64,000 nt of DNA from Sphingomonas changnyeongensis (lineage in GTDB: Bacteria; Pseudomonadota; Alphaproteobacteria; Sphingomonadales; Sphingomonadaceae): NCBI RefSeq assembly GCF_009913435.1, contig NZ_CP047895.1:1682501-1746500 (forward strand), read 5' to 3'. The notes beneath the pieces are model-generated. The model did no database searches. It had not been told where the DNA came from and worked only from the letters and a program-made list of their open reading frames with translations. This document shows, piece after piece, positions 48,477 through 57,600 of this stretch (position 1 is the first letter of the stretch; each line of letters starts with the position of its first letter). A program made the translations under genes and the position numbers.

Positions 48477-48553
48477 GGCGGAGTAGCTCAGCTGGTTAGA
48501 GCAGCGGAATCATAATCCGCGTGTCGGGGGTTCGAGTCCCTCCTCCGCTACCA
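48477..48553 (+). tRNA. tRNA-Met (CAT anticodon)
   Basis: Acceptor GGCGGAG (48477-48483) pairs with CTCCGCT (48543-48549). The anticodon arm GCGGA-ATCATAA-TCCGC presents CAT, the T arm has GGTTCGAGTCC, and CCA is encoded at 48551-48553. The body matches elongator tRNA-Met. A tRNA-Ile2 (lysidine-modified CAT) cannot be excluded by eye. Confidence 0.92.
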
Positions 48554-48646
48554 CGGTTTCTTCGAACATCGCCGTCAAATGCAGCCGGATCCGGGTCAGG
48601 CAGGGCCGGGTTCGCCCGTCACCCTGTCTTCATGCCCGGCACCGAC

Positions 48647-48680
48647 GAAAAAGGGCCGCGCCGGCGGACGGCGCGACCCC
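48647..48680 (-). terminator. Rho-independent terminator after a PEP-CTERM gene
   Basis: On the minus strand, GGGTCGCGCC and GGCGCGGCCC pair over 10 positions with one mismatch and a 7-nt loop, followed by TTTTT (AAAAA at 48648-48652 on plus). It lies 26 bp past the stop of the gene at 48706. Confidence 0.8.
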
Positions 48681-48705
48681 TTTCGGCCTGGCCTGACGCT
48701 GCGGG

Positions 48706-49392
48706 TCAGGCGAAAGCGACATTCACCCGGCGGCGACGCATCGCGGCACCGGCAAGGCTGAGGCCGCTGATCATCATCGCCCAGCTTGCCGGTTCGGGGA
48801 TGGCGTCGGTGACGGCCGTGCCGAGCTGGAGGTCATCGACAGACGGCCAGAGCGGGTTCGATGCGACCGGATTGAACCCGGCCACGAGCAGCGAGACAAA
48901 GCTGCCGGTGGTGGTGAAGCCGCGGAAGCTCGACGTGGTCGGGTTCACGATCACCTCGACGACGCTGCCGGTCGTGTCCGTGGCGGTGAGGGTGATCGAG
49001 GGCGACCGAATGAAATCGCCATTTCTGTCGGAGCCGAAGAAGCGACCGCCAATCGCCGAGACTGCGGTGCCGAAGTTCGCAAACGTGATCAGGTTGGTTG
49101 CCGTGTTGGTCGACAGGAACCGGTTCCCCGACACGCTGCCCGGAAACAGCCCGTTCGCGGCTGACGCCTGATAGCTGAACGAGCCGGCGCTGCGGCTCAG
49201 CGGCGACGAATAGAGGATCTCGGACAGGTCGTTGAACGTGTCGGTCTGCAGCCCGGTAGCGGCGGCGGTGAAGCTGCCCGACGTGGTGTGCACGGTGATC
49301 GCCGCGTTGGCGCTGCCGGCAAGGCCAAAGGCTGCACCGGCAAGCAACCCTCCTTTCAGAGGGCTTTTCACAGATCTACCCCTTTTCCCCAT
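48706..49392 (-). CDS. PEP-CTERM sorting domain protein
   Basis: This exported protein of up to 228 aa has a signal peptide (SPLKGGLLAGAAFGLAGSAN, cleavage near NAA) and a beta-rich body (LQTDTFNDLSEILYSSPLSR, IGGRFFGSDRNGDF). The sorting signal is IPEPASWAMMISGLSLAGAA followed by MRRRR. The body resembles other PEP-CTERM proteins of unknown role. The start is uncertain: ATG 49392, or the internal GTG (MKSPLKGG). A strong GGAGGAG instead precedes a 7-codon ORF at 49399 in another frame. Confidence 0.82.
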   Translation of the reverse strand: MGKRGRSVKSPLKGGLLAGAAFGLAGSANAAITVHTTSGSFTAAATGLQTDTFNDLSEILYSSPLSRSAGSFSYQASAANGLFPGSVSGNRFLSTNTATNLITFANFGTAVSAIGGRFFGSDRNGDFIRSPSITLTATDTTGSVVEVIVNPTTSSFRGFTTTGSFVSLLVAGFNPVASNPLWPSVDDLQLGTAVTDAIPEPASWAMMISGLSLAGAAMRRRRVNVAFA

Positions 49393-49723
49393 GAGTCATG
49401 GTGCTCCTCCGGTGCCGCAGAATCCTGATTAATGAATGGTTATGCAAGTCATAAGCGGCAAATATCTGTCCCATTGTGGAACGGGGGGCGGGGGCAGGGC
49501 GTAATTCCACCGGAACAAGAACAGCTTGGCCCTCAAGAACGACCAGCGCGACAGATGCCCGCAATCATGTTTCCGATCCCCGTGATTGCGCGTGCCCATG
49601 ACCGCGCGCAATCCGGCGGAAACGCCGATCGGGCGGCACGGATGATGTGCCGCCCGATCGCCGGGGGCGGGGTGTTGTCCCCCGGATGCAGCGCCGGGAC
49701 CGGGGCGGGGAACGGACCCCGGT
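49393..49723. other. Intergenic region without a gene, upstream of a PEP-CTERM gene and downstream of the toxin-like genes
   Basis: I see no credible gene here. Next to the PEP-CTERM gene it holds a GGAGGAG ribosome site and a CtrA-like site. The rest has a poly-C/G patch near 49480-49500 and no clear terminator for the toxin-like operon that ends at 49724. Confidence 0.6.
49429..49443. promoter_or_regulatory. CtrA-like site (TTAA-N7-TTAT) upstream of a PEP-CTERM gene
   Basis: TTAATGAATGGTTAT (49429-49443) is TTAA-N7-TTAT, one mismatch from the CtrA consensus. On the gene's strand it reads ATAACCATTCATTAA. It lies 37-51 bp before the start at 49392. It is the best full-site match among the three PEP-CTERM upstream regions. 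Confidence 0.45.
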
Positions 49724-50653
49724 TCAGGCCGCGCTGACGGTGCTGGTCGTCACCCGCTGGGTGGCGTTGCCGAAGCTGAGCTTGACCATCTGCGCCGCCC
49801 ATTGGCGGAGCGCCGCGCAGCCTTCCGATTCCCACTGATCGGCAGGCAGGGTGGTCGTGGCGGCAACGCTGTTCCACGCGGTGGACAGCGTATCGAGCGC
49901 GGTCAGCGTCGCTGCCGTCTGGTCGGTCACTGTCTTCAGCTGCTTGCAGCAATGGGTGATCTGGGCAAGGTCGGCGCTCGCCTGATCAAGCGCGGCCCAG
50001 GCGTCTTCGAGCTGGCCGAGCGTCTCCTTGATCGCGGCAGTCAGCGCAAGTTCGTCGATCGCCGTCGTGCCGAGCTTGATGACGCCTTCGATCAGCTGGG
50101 TCGTATCCTCGCCCTCGGACCCGATGGCGATCCCGACATCGATCGCGGTCGACACGATTTCGGTCGCGCTGTCGAGCGCGTCCTGGGTCAGCTTGTCTTC
50201 CTGCGCGTTGAACTGGTCCTGCAACTGTGCGACCAGCGCCGTATAGGCATCGACCTTGGCCTGATCGGCCCCCTCGATCGATGCGGCAATCTCCTCCAGC
50301 TGTTCGAGCATGGGCTGGGCGCTGGTGATCAGGTTGGCAACGTCGTTGCACTGGGCGACGGCGATCGGGATGTCGTCGTCATAGAGCAGGCCGTTGATCA
50401 CGCCTGCATCGGCCAGATTGCTGTGAAAGAGCGTGTTCACCTCTGCTGCGGCCGCCACGACCCCGGTGTCGACCAGCCCTTCCCAGAACTGGGTCCACAA
50501 CTCCTCCTGCCAGTCGACAAAGCTGGTGACGAGCGGGCCATATTGGCCCTGGCCGGTGATCACCGGCGGCAGGCTGGCATTGGTGGCGGCGCGCAGATAG
50601 GACTGGGCGGTCATGACCGATTGCAGGATCGGGATCACGGGCAGCGGGGCCAT
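49724..50653 (-). CDS. Helical protein, probable partner of a two-component alpha-pore-forming toxin
   Basis: This 309-aa protein has no obvious signal peptide. It is predicted almost wholly helical, with two long amphipathic stretches: ITSAQPMLEQLEEIAASIEG onward, and ALTAAIKETLGQLEDAWAAL onward. A mildly hydrophobic stretch (STAIDVGIAIGSEGED) lies between them. This layout, and its position 38 bp after a larger gene with a strong hydrophobic hairpin, fits the soluble or lytic partner of ClyA/HBL/XaxAB/MakAB-type toxins. A CC pair (THCCKQL) is present. The start at 50653 follows AAAGGA; ORF start 50668 lacks a site. I do not recognise a named family from sequence alone. Confidence 0.55.
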   Translation of the reverse strand: MAPLPVIPILQSVMTAQSYLRAATNASLPPVITGQGQYGPLVTSFVDWQEELWTQFWEGLVDTGVVAAAAEVNTLFHSNLADAGVINGLLYDDDIPIAVAQCNDVANLITSAQPMLEQLEEIAASIEGADQAKVDAYTALVAQLQDQFNAQEDKLTQDALDSATEIVSTAIDVGIAIGSEGEDTTQLIEGVIKLGTTAIDELALTAAIKETLGQLEDAWAALDQASADLAQITHCCKQLKTVTDQTAATLTALDTLSTAWNSVAATTTLPADQWESEGCAALRQWAAQMVKLSFGNATQRVTTSTVSAA

Positions 50654-50691
50654 GGCGGTTCCTTTCACGGTTGGCGGGGATGACGGCCGGT

Positions 50692-52743
50692 TCAGGACGG
50701 CAGCGCCGGCAGCAGCTGCCAGCTATTGGTGGCGGGCGCGGTCAGCACCCAGACATTGCCGCTATTGTCGGTCGCATAGACGGTGCCGCCATCGCTGACG
50801 GCGATGCCGACGATATTGGCGCGCAGCTGGGTGCAGGACGGGCTTTGCCCGGCGACATAGGCGACGTGCCACAGGTTGAGGCTGCTGTCGGTCACATATT
50901 GGTCGCCATTGGGCGCCTGGGCGAGCAGGCTCAGCCCGGTCATCATCGCCTGGGGCGCGGGGCTGGTTGCGGTGGTGTCGATCACCCAGCCATTGCCGCC
51001 GGTGTCGACAAGGCCCAGCCAGCCGCCATTCGCGTCCATCGCCGCATAGGTGGCGGTGCCGATCTGGGTCCAGCCGCTGCCGCCGGCCGCCCACAAGCCG
51101 CGGCCATTGTTCGCAATGGCGAACAGCTTGCCGTTGCAGCCGGCAATGTCGCCGGGCGCATCGCTGTTCGGCATCGGGCCAAGGGCGCTCCAGCCGGTGC
51201 TGCTGCCGCCGTAGCGATAGGCCTGACGGTCGGACATGGTCTGGTTGATTGCCCAGACATGGCCCTGGCCGTCGGTCGCGATCTGCGCGGCGGGGAAGGT
51301 GGAGATGTTGGTCCACGCCCCGTTCGCATAGGCCTTGACCAAGAAGCTCAGGCCATAGGGTGTCGGCTCGATATGCGAGCCGTCGGCGGGCGCGCCGTCG
51401 ATGCCGAACACCCCGCCGCTGCCGGAGACGACCGACAGGCTCGATCCGGGCAGCGCCGACCAGCTGTTGCCGCCGGTCTGATACTGATAAACCGTGCCGG
51501 AGTTGCTGACGAGATAGGCGGAATTGCCGGTCGCCGACAGGTTGGTCGGGTTGGCCAACTGGATCGATCCCGGCCAGATATAGGCGGTGATTCCCCCCAG
51601 GAACGCGGCGGCGGCCACCACCTCGTTCCATTCGGTCAGCGCATCGGCGATCTCATCCTGATTCAGGTCGTTGAGCGCGGCCGTCATCTCGTCGCCAAGC
51701 GTCGTGCACAGCTGGATCAGCGTGTTCAGCTCCTGCTGGGCGGCGCTGTTCATATTGGCGGCGGCCTGTGCGCTCTGGGCAAAGGCGGCAATGGTCTGCG
51801 CGGCCGTGCGGTCGGTGTCGATGGTCGCGGTGTCGTTCTTGATCTTCTGGGTCAGGATCGCGATCTCGCCCTTCAGCGCCTCGATCTCGGCAATCGCGAA
51901 ATAGGCCCCGGCAGCCCCGCCGGCGATCATGATCCAGCCAATGGGGTTCCAGAAGTTGAGCAGCCCGACAATCCCGACGACGATCGCCGCGCCGGCGGCA
52001 AAGCCCAGCCCGACGATCTTTGAATTGTCGCTGCTGATCGTGTTGTTGCAGTTGGTGATATCCTGTTTGAGCGCGTCGATCTCGTTCTGATAGGCGGTCT
52101 GCAGCTGCTGCAGCACGCCGGTCGATGCGGCACTGGTCAGCATCGACGCGGCAGCGCCCAGATTGGTCGACAGCGTCTCGATCTGCGTCCCAAGGCTGGC
52201 AAGCGGCGCGATCTCCACACCGACCAGGCTTTTCGCACTTGTAAGCGCCTTCTGCCACTCCGACGAACCGGGCGGCAGCGTCTGGAGCAGGGTGAACTGG
52301 CTCTGCACGGTGGCGTTGATGCCGCCGATCGTGCCGGCGACCGACACCAGATTGGAAAAGATGCTGGCCCCGCTGCCCGGTGAGGTCGCGATCCACGCCA
52401 TCGCCCGACCCTGGAGCGCGGCCAGCTGTTCGACAAAGCTCTGCCACGACGACTGCAGCTGCTGGACGGTGATCCCGTGCGTGCCGGGCGGCGGGGCGGT
52501 AAAGGTGATCGCCGGTGCGGCCAGTGCGGTCAGCGCGTTCACATAGGTGCTGGTGGCGATGATCTGGATCGTCGCGATCGACGACTGCACCGACAGGTTG
52601 AGCGCCAGCGCCCCCAGCCGGGTGCGCGGCGCGATCCTGGCGAGCGGGTGATCGGTGCCGGCCAGGTTGATCCTGCGGCCGGGCGCAATGAGCACGGAAC
52701 GGTTCAGATGCGGCGCATTGATGTCGCTATATTGCAAGGTCAT
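50692..52743 (-). CDS. Probable alpha-helical pore-forming toxin fused to a tectonin-like beta-propeller
   Basis: This 683-aa protein has two parts. Residues about 40-380 are helical with long amphipathic helices (VLQQLQTAYQNEIDALKQDI) flanking a strongly hydrophobic hairpin at about 243-286 (GFAAGAAIVVGIVGLL, NPIGWIMIAGGAAGAYFAI). This is the hallmark of ClyA/HBL-like alpha-pore-forming toxins. Residues about 385-683 form repeats of about 45-50 residues (VSNSGTVYQYQTGGNSWSAL, ATDGQGHVWAINQT, NGKLFAIANNGRGLWAAGG, ATDNSGNVWVLT), typical of tectonin/tachylectin propellers that bind glycans or lipopolysaccharide. No signal peptide is visible. ATG 52743 follows GGAGGGGG. The local GC falls near the hairpin. 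The role is inferred from architecture. Confidence 0.6.
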   Translation of the reverse strand: MTLQYSDINAPHLNRSVLIAPGRRINLAGTDHPLARIAPRTRLGALALNLSVQSSIATIQIIATSTYVNALTALAAPAITFTAPPPGTHGITVQQLQSSWQSFVEQLAALQGRAMAWIATSPGSGASIFSNLVSVAGTIGGINATVQSQFTLLQTLPPGSSEWQKALTSAKSLVGVEIAPLASLGTQIETLSTNLGAAASMLTSAASTGVLQQLQTAYQNEIDALKQDITNCNNTISSDNSKIVGLGFAAGAAIVVGIVGLLNFWNPIGWIMIAGGAAGAYFAIAEIEALKGEIAILTQKIKNDTATIDTDRTAAQTIAAFAQSAQAAANMNSAAQQELNTLIQLCTTLGDEMTAALNDLNQDEIADALTEWNEVVAAAAFLGGITAYIWPGSIQLANPTNLSATGNSAYLVSNSGTVYQYQTGGNSWSALPGSSLSVVSGSGGVFGIDGAPADGSHIEPTPYGLSFLVKAYANGAWTNISTFPAAQIATDGQGHVWAINQTMSDRQAYRYGGSSTGWSALGPMPNSDAPGDIAGCNGKLFAIANNGRGLWAAGGSGWTQIGTATYAAMDANGGWLGLVDTGGNGWVIDTTATSPAPQAMMTGLSLLAQAPNGDQYVTDSSLNLWHVAYVAGQSPSCTQLRANIVGIAVSDGGTVYATDNSGNVWVLTAPATNSWQLLPALPS

Positions 52744-53205
52744 GACCACCCCCTCCGCAAAGGTGTCATTGCACGCCTTGCGGTCAAAAATGTTTCGAGT
52801 CTTTATTCGGACTGATTGTCAGTATCTCGGATGATGACCTTGAGGTCGATATCTGAATCAAAACCGATACCGTAAACATGATCCATAACGAATATGTCAT
52901 CGTCCAAAGCCGATGACAGCGTTGTTGAGATCGCGTCGGATCAGTTGCTTGCCCGGTAAATGCCTTGCCCACCAAGATATGGAGGCGTTCGGGTGCCATC
53001 GGAACGAGCAGGATGCTGGCCGGGCAGCCGGTGGGTGATGCCGGTGCGGTCATCGCCGGATGATCTGTTCACCCGAAAACGGGTTCGCCAGATGCGCCAG
53101 GCCCCCGCGCGCCGGGGCTTCCCGGCCCCGGAGCCTAGGGTTTTGAGGCGGCTTCCCAGCCCGCGGCGTTTCAGGGTTTTGCGGGGGCTTCCCAGCCCCC
53201 GGGGT
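52744..53205. other. Gene-free region: AT-rich upstream segment of the toxin-like operon plus a hairpin repeat array
   Basis: No credible gene lies here. Positions 52801-52920 contain 51 G/C in 120 bp (about 42%), far below the rest of the window. This segment holds short palindromes ACTGATTGTCAGT (52810-52822) and GACCTTGAGGTC (52836-52847) that could bind a regulator of the minus-strand operon. From about 53110 a hairpin repeat array begins. Confidence 0.7.
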
Positions 53206-53235
53206 CTAAGGTTTCGCGGGGGCTTCCCAGCCCCC
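53112..53235. repeat. Tandem hairpin repeats copied from the 3' end of the efflux outer-membrane gene
   Basis: Four imperfect copies of a roughly 35-40-bp unit share the core GGCTTCCCAGCCC. They form hairpins such as GGGGGCT-TCCC-AGCCCCC (53183-53200 and 53218-53235). The rightmost copy is coding: it encodes the last residues GGGWEAPAKP and the stop of the NodT-family gene at 53206. The others lie just beyond the stop and may act as serial terminators. Confidence 0.85.
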
Positions 53236-54645
53236 GCCTAGGGCCTTGAACAGCGTGATCTGGGCCTCGGCGCGGTCGGCCTCGGCCTGGGCGAGGGTGG
53301 CGCGGGCGGCGGCGCGCTGCCGCTCGGCATCGAGCAATTGCAGGAAGCTGTCGGCCCCCGCGCGGTAACGCAGTTCGGACAGGCGCGCGGCCTCCGCCGT
53401 GGCGGCATTTGCGCGGGCGAGCGCCGCCTCGCGGTCGAGCGCACCGCCCAGCCGGGCCAGCGCCTGTTCGGCCTCCTGCAACGCCTTCAGCACCGTGCCG
53501 TCAAAGGCGGCAAGGCTGGCCTCCGCGCCGGCCCGCGCCTGGCGCACGCGCGCGCGGCCGGCGCCGTTCAGCGGGAATGACCAGCTGATCAGCGGGCCGA
53601 GCGAATAGCCAAAGCTGGCCGACCGACCGAGATCGCCGATCTGCGGCGATCCGAGCAGCGCCTGCCCGCCGAGCGAGATTGACGGATAGAGCGCGGCGGT
53701 CGCCACACCAATGCGCGCGGTGTCGGCGGCGAGCGTGCGTTCGGCGGCGCGCACATCGGGCCGCCGGGCGATCAGCGCCTGGCCGTCGCCGACCGGAATC
53801 GGCTGCGCGATGCGGGGCAGGGTGCGGCACTGCGCCGCCGTCATGTCGGCCGCCTCGGGCGCGTCGCCGGTCAGATAGGCAAGCGCATAGAGCGCGGCGC
53901 GGCGTTCGGCCTCCAGCCGGGGCAGCTCGGCCTCGGTCTGCGCCTTGAGCGCCTCGGCCTGGGCAAGATCGCGCCTTGTGCTGCGCCCGGCTTCGACCAG
54001 CCGGCGGGTGAGGTCAAAGCTCTGGTCCTGCAACCGCACCGTCTCGCGCGCGACATCGGCCTGCACCGCATAGGCGCAGGCAAGCACATAGGCGCGCGCG
54101 GTTTCCGCAGCGACGGTCACCCGCGCGGCATCGACCTGCGCCTGGGCGGCGGCGGCATCGGCACGCGCGGCCTCGACCGCCCGGCTGACCCCGCCGAACA
54201 GGTCGATCTCGTAGCTCGCGTCGAAGGTGGTCGAATAGAAATCGGTGGTCAGCACCGGAAAGCCGCCGACCGCGTTGAACACCTGCCCGCCAAAGCGCTG
54301 GCGGACATATTGGGCGTTGAGGCCGGTCGTCGGCAGCTGCCCGGCGCGCGCCTCGCTCAGCAGCGCCCGTGCGCGCTGCAGATTGGCGCTCGCCTGACGC
54401 AGATCGGTGTTGCGTTCAAGCGCGCGGGCGACCAGCCGGTCAAGCTCGGCATCGCCGAACAGCCGCCACCACTGCGCCGGCAGCGGGCTGGGCGTGACCG
54501 CCGCCAGATCCGCCTCGCGCAGCCGGGGCGCGGCGCCGCCGGGCACAGCCGGGGTCTGGTAATCCGGGCCGGCCGCACAGCCGGCCAGAAGCAGCCCCGG
54601 CAGCAGGGTTGCAAACAGGCGGCGCCCGCCGGCCTTGTGCGTCAT
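53206..54645 (-). CDS. Efflux transporter outer-membrane factor (NodT family)
   Basis: This 479-aa TolC-like lipoprotein forms the outer-membrane duct of an RND pump. The signal ends in the lipobox LLAGC (LLPGLLLAGCAAGPDYQTPA). Two OEP domains follow (PAQWWRLFGDAELDRLVARA; YPSISLGGQALLGSPQ), with long helices rich in Ala/Arg. It ends in GGGWEAPAKP, where the tandem hairpin array starts. It is the last gene of the MFP-RND-OMF operon, 10 bp after the RND gene. Confidence 0.94.
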   Translation of the reverse strand: MTHKAGGRRLFATLLPGLLLAGCAAGPDYQTPAVPGGAAPRLREADLAAVTPSPLPAQWWRLFGDAELDRLVARALERNTDLRQASANLQRARALLSEARAGQLPTTGLNAQYVRQRFGGQVFNAVGGFPVLTTDFYSTTFDASYEIDLFGGVSRAVEAARADAAAAQAQVDAARVTVAAETARAYVLACAYAVQADVARETVRLQDQSFDLTRRLVEAGRSTRRDLAQAEALKAQTEAELPRLEAERRAALYALAYLTGDAPEAADMTAAQCRTLPRIAQPIPVGDGQALIARRPDVRAAERTLAADTARIGVATAALYPSISLGGQALLGSPQIGDLGRSASFGYSLGPLISWSFPLNGAGRARVRQARAGAEASLAAFDGTVLKALQEAEQALARLGGALDREAALARANAATAEAARLSELRYRAGADSFLQLLDAERQRAAARATLAQAEADRAEAQITLFKALGGGWEAPAKP

Positions 54646-54655
54646 ACGCCCCCGG

Positions 54656-57600
54656 TCATGCGCCCATCTCCCCGGTCGCGGCCGGTGTTGCCGGCGAACC
54701 GCGCCTGAGCCGCGCCGCCGCCCAGTCGCCGAAGCGGCGGCTGATGACGTAGAAAGCGGGGGTGAAGATCAGCCCGAACAGCGTCACCCCCAGCATCCCG
54801 AAGAACACCGCCACGCCCAGCGCCTGACGCATCTCCGCCCCCGGGCCGGTGCCGATGACGAGCGGCAGCACGCCCAGAATGAAGGCGATCGACGTCATCA
54901 GGATCGGCCGCAGGCGCAGCGCCGCCGCCGCCTGCGCGGCTTCGCGCAGCTCCATGCCATGATCCTCGTTCTGCTTGGCGAACTCGACGATCAGGATGGC
55001 GTTCTTGGCGGCCAGGCCGATCAGCACCACCAGCCCGATCTGGGTCAGGATGTTATTGTCCATCCCCATCGCGTTGACGCCCAGCATCGCTGCCAGCAGG
55101 CACATCGGCACGATCAGGATCACCGCGAGCGGCAGAATCAGGCTTTCATACTGGGCGGCGAGCAGCAGGAACACGAACACCACGGCCAGCCCGAAGGCGA
55201 TCACCCCGGTGCTCCCCGCCTGTTTCTGCTCGAACGCCAGCTCGGTCCAGTCATAGGCAAAGCCCTGGGGCAGATTGGCCGCCGCCAGCGCCTCCATCGT
55301 CTCCAGCGACTGGCCGCTCGAAAAGCCGGGCAGCGTGTTGCCCTGCAGCTCGGCCGCCGGATAGAGATTGTAGCGCACGACGCGGTAGGGGCCGCTGTCA
55401 TTGGCAAGCGACATCACCGAGCCGAGCGGCACCATCTGCCCGGTGTCGGAACGGGTGCGCAGCTGCAAAATGTCGGCAACGCTGTCGCGATAGGGGGCAT
55501 CGGCCTGCGCGGTTACGCGGAATGTGCGGCCGAGAAAGTTGAAATCATTGATATAGGTCGAGCCGAGATAGGTGCCGAGCGTTGCAAACACGCTTTCAAC
55601 CGGCACGCCCAGCTGTTCCGCGCGTTCGCGGTCGACATCGGCGAACAGGCGCGGCGTGCGCGTGTTGAAGGTGGTGAAGGCCCCGACGATCCCCGGTGCC
55701 TGATTGGCCGCCATCATCATCTGGAAGGTCACGCCTTCGAGCGCGCGCAGGCCCGCGCCGCCCCGGTCCTCGATCATCATCTTGAACCCGCCACCGGTGC
55801 CGATGCCCGACACGGGCGGCGGCGGAATGACGAAGATGCTGCCGGCGGTGATCGCGCTCAGCGCGCCGTTCAGTTCGCCCAGCACCTGATCAGCCCCGGC
55901 GCGCTGGTCATGCGGCTTCATCGACACGAACATGGCGGCGGCGTTGGGCGCGCTTGAAAATGTCGCCCCGTCAAAGCCGGCAAAGGCAACCGTGCGCGCC
56001 GTTGCCGGGTTGCGCAGCGCGATGCGCTGGGCCTCTTCCAGCACCTCGGTCGTGCGTTCAAGCGACGCGCCGGGCGGCATCTGCACGACGGCAATCAGAT
56101 AGCCCTGATCCTGTGCCGGGATGAAGCCGGTCGGCGTGGCGGCGAAGCGCCAGCCGGCCAGCCCGATCAGACAGGCATAGGCGATGCCGACAATCGCCAG
56201 CGCGCGCACCGCCCGGGCGGTGAAGCGGCCATAGCGTTCTGAGAGCCGATCGAACCCGCGGTTGAAACCGCGCGCGAACCGCCCCGGTGCGCCGCGCCAG
56301 CCCGGCGCCGGCTCCGCGTCATGGCGCGGGCGCAGCACCAGCGCCGCCATCGCCGGGGACAAAGTGAGCGAGACAAAGGCCGAAATCGCCGTCGCGCTCA
56401 TGATCGTCAGCGCGAACTGCTTGTAGAACTGGCCGGAAATGCCGGGGATGAAGCTGGTCGGCAGGAACACGCCGATCAGCACAAGCGCGATGGCGATGAG
56501 CGCGCCCGACACCTCGTCCATCGTCTTGTGCGCGGCATCGCGCGGCGACAGGCCTTCCTGCTCCATCAGCCGCTCGACATTTTCAACGACGACGATGGCA
56601 TCGTCGACGACGATGCCGATCGCCAGCACCATGCCGAACAGCGACAGGTTGTTGAGGCTGAAGCCAAAGGCCGCGAGCACCGCGAACGATCCGATCAGCG
56701 ACACCGGAATGGCGATGATCGGGATGATCGCCGCGCGCCAGCTTTGCAGGAACAGCAGCACGACCAGCGCGACCAGCACCACCGCCTCGAACAGCGTGTC
56801 TTTGACGGCCGCGATCGACGCATCGATATATTCGGTCGGGTTATAGGGGATGGTATAGCTCATCCCCGGCGGAAAGCTCTTGGCGGCTGAGTCCAGCTCC
56901 GCCTTGACCGCGGCAGCGGTGGCGAGCGCGTTCGATCCCGGCAGCTGCGAAATCGCGATCGCGACCGTCGGGCTGCCCGACAGATAGGCGTTGATGCTGT
57001 AATCCTGCGCGCCCAGCTCGATCCGGGCAACGTCGCGCAGGCGGATCAGCCGCCCGTCGTCGAACCGCCGCACGATCACCTGGCCGAACTCTTCGGGGCT
57101 CGACAGCCGACCCCGCGCCTGGAGGTTGAGCTGGAACGCGGTGCCGCCCTTGTTGAACGGCGGCTGGCCGACGCCGCCGGCTGCCACCTGCGCGTTCTGC
57201 GCACGGATCGCCGCGACGATCTCGCCCACCGTCAGGTCATGGGTCGCCGCCCGGTCGGGGTCGATCCACACCCGCATGTTATAGTCGCGCCCGCCGAACA
57301 GCCGCACGCTGCCGACGCCGGTGACGCGGCTCAGCCGGTCGATCAGCTGCAGCGTCGCATAATTCGACAGATATTGCTGGTCGAGCGAGCCGTCGGGCGA
57401 GATCAGCGTGGCGACCAGCAGCAGGTCGGGCGCGTTCTTGCGCACGGTGACGCCGATCTGGCGCACCTCTTCGGGCAGGCGCGGCTCGGCGGTCGCGACG
57501 CGGTTCTGGACCAGCACCTGCGCCTGATCGACATCGGTGCCCTGCGCGAAGGTCACGGTGATCGCGACATTGCCGTCCCCGGTCGAGGAGGACGACAGGT

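Noticed and set aside
50692..51600. The propeller part as a PQQ enzyme or PEP-CTERM propeller
   Set aside because: No PQQ or metal-binding motif, no signal peptide and no C-terminal sorting signal; the repeats look like tectonin blades.
52784..53053. Short minus-strand ORF of 89 aa in the AT-rich region
   Set aside because: No ribosome site, no family resemblance, and low-complexity Ser/Thr-rich composition at the end; it is more likely promoter DNA.
53112..53235. CRISPR array
   Set aside because: The repeats are imperfect, contiguous without unique spacers of equal length, and copy a coding 3' end. No cas genes are present.
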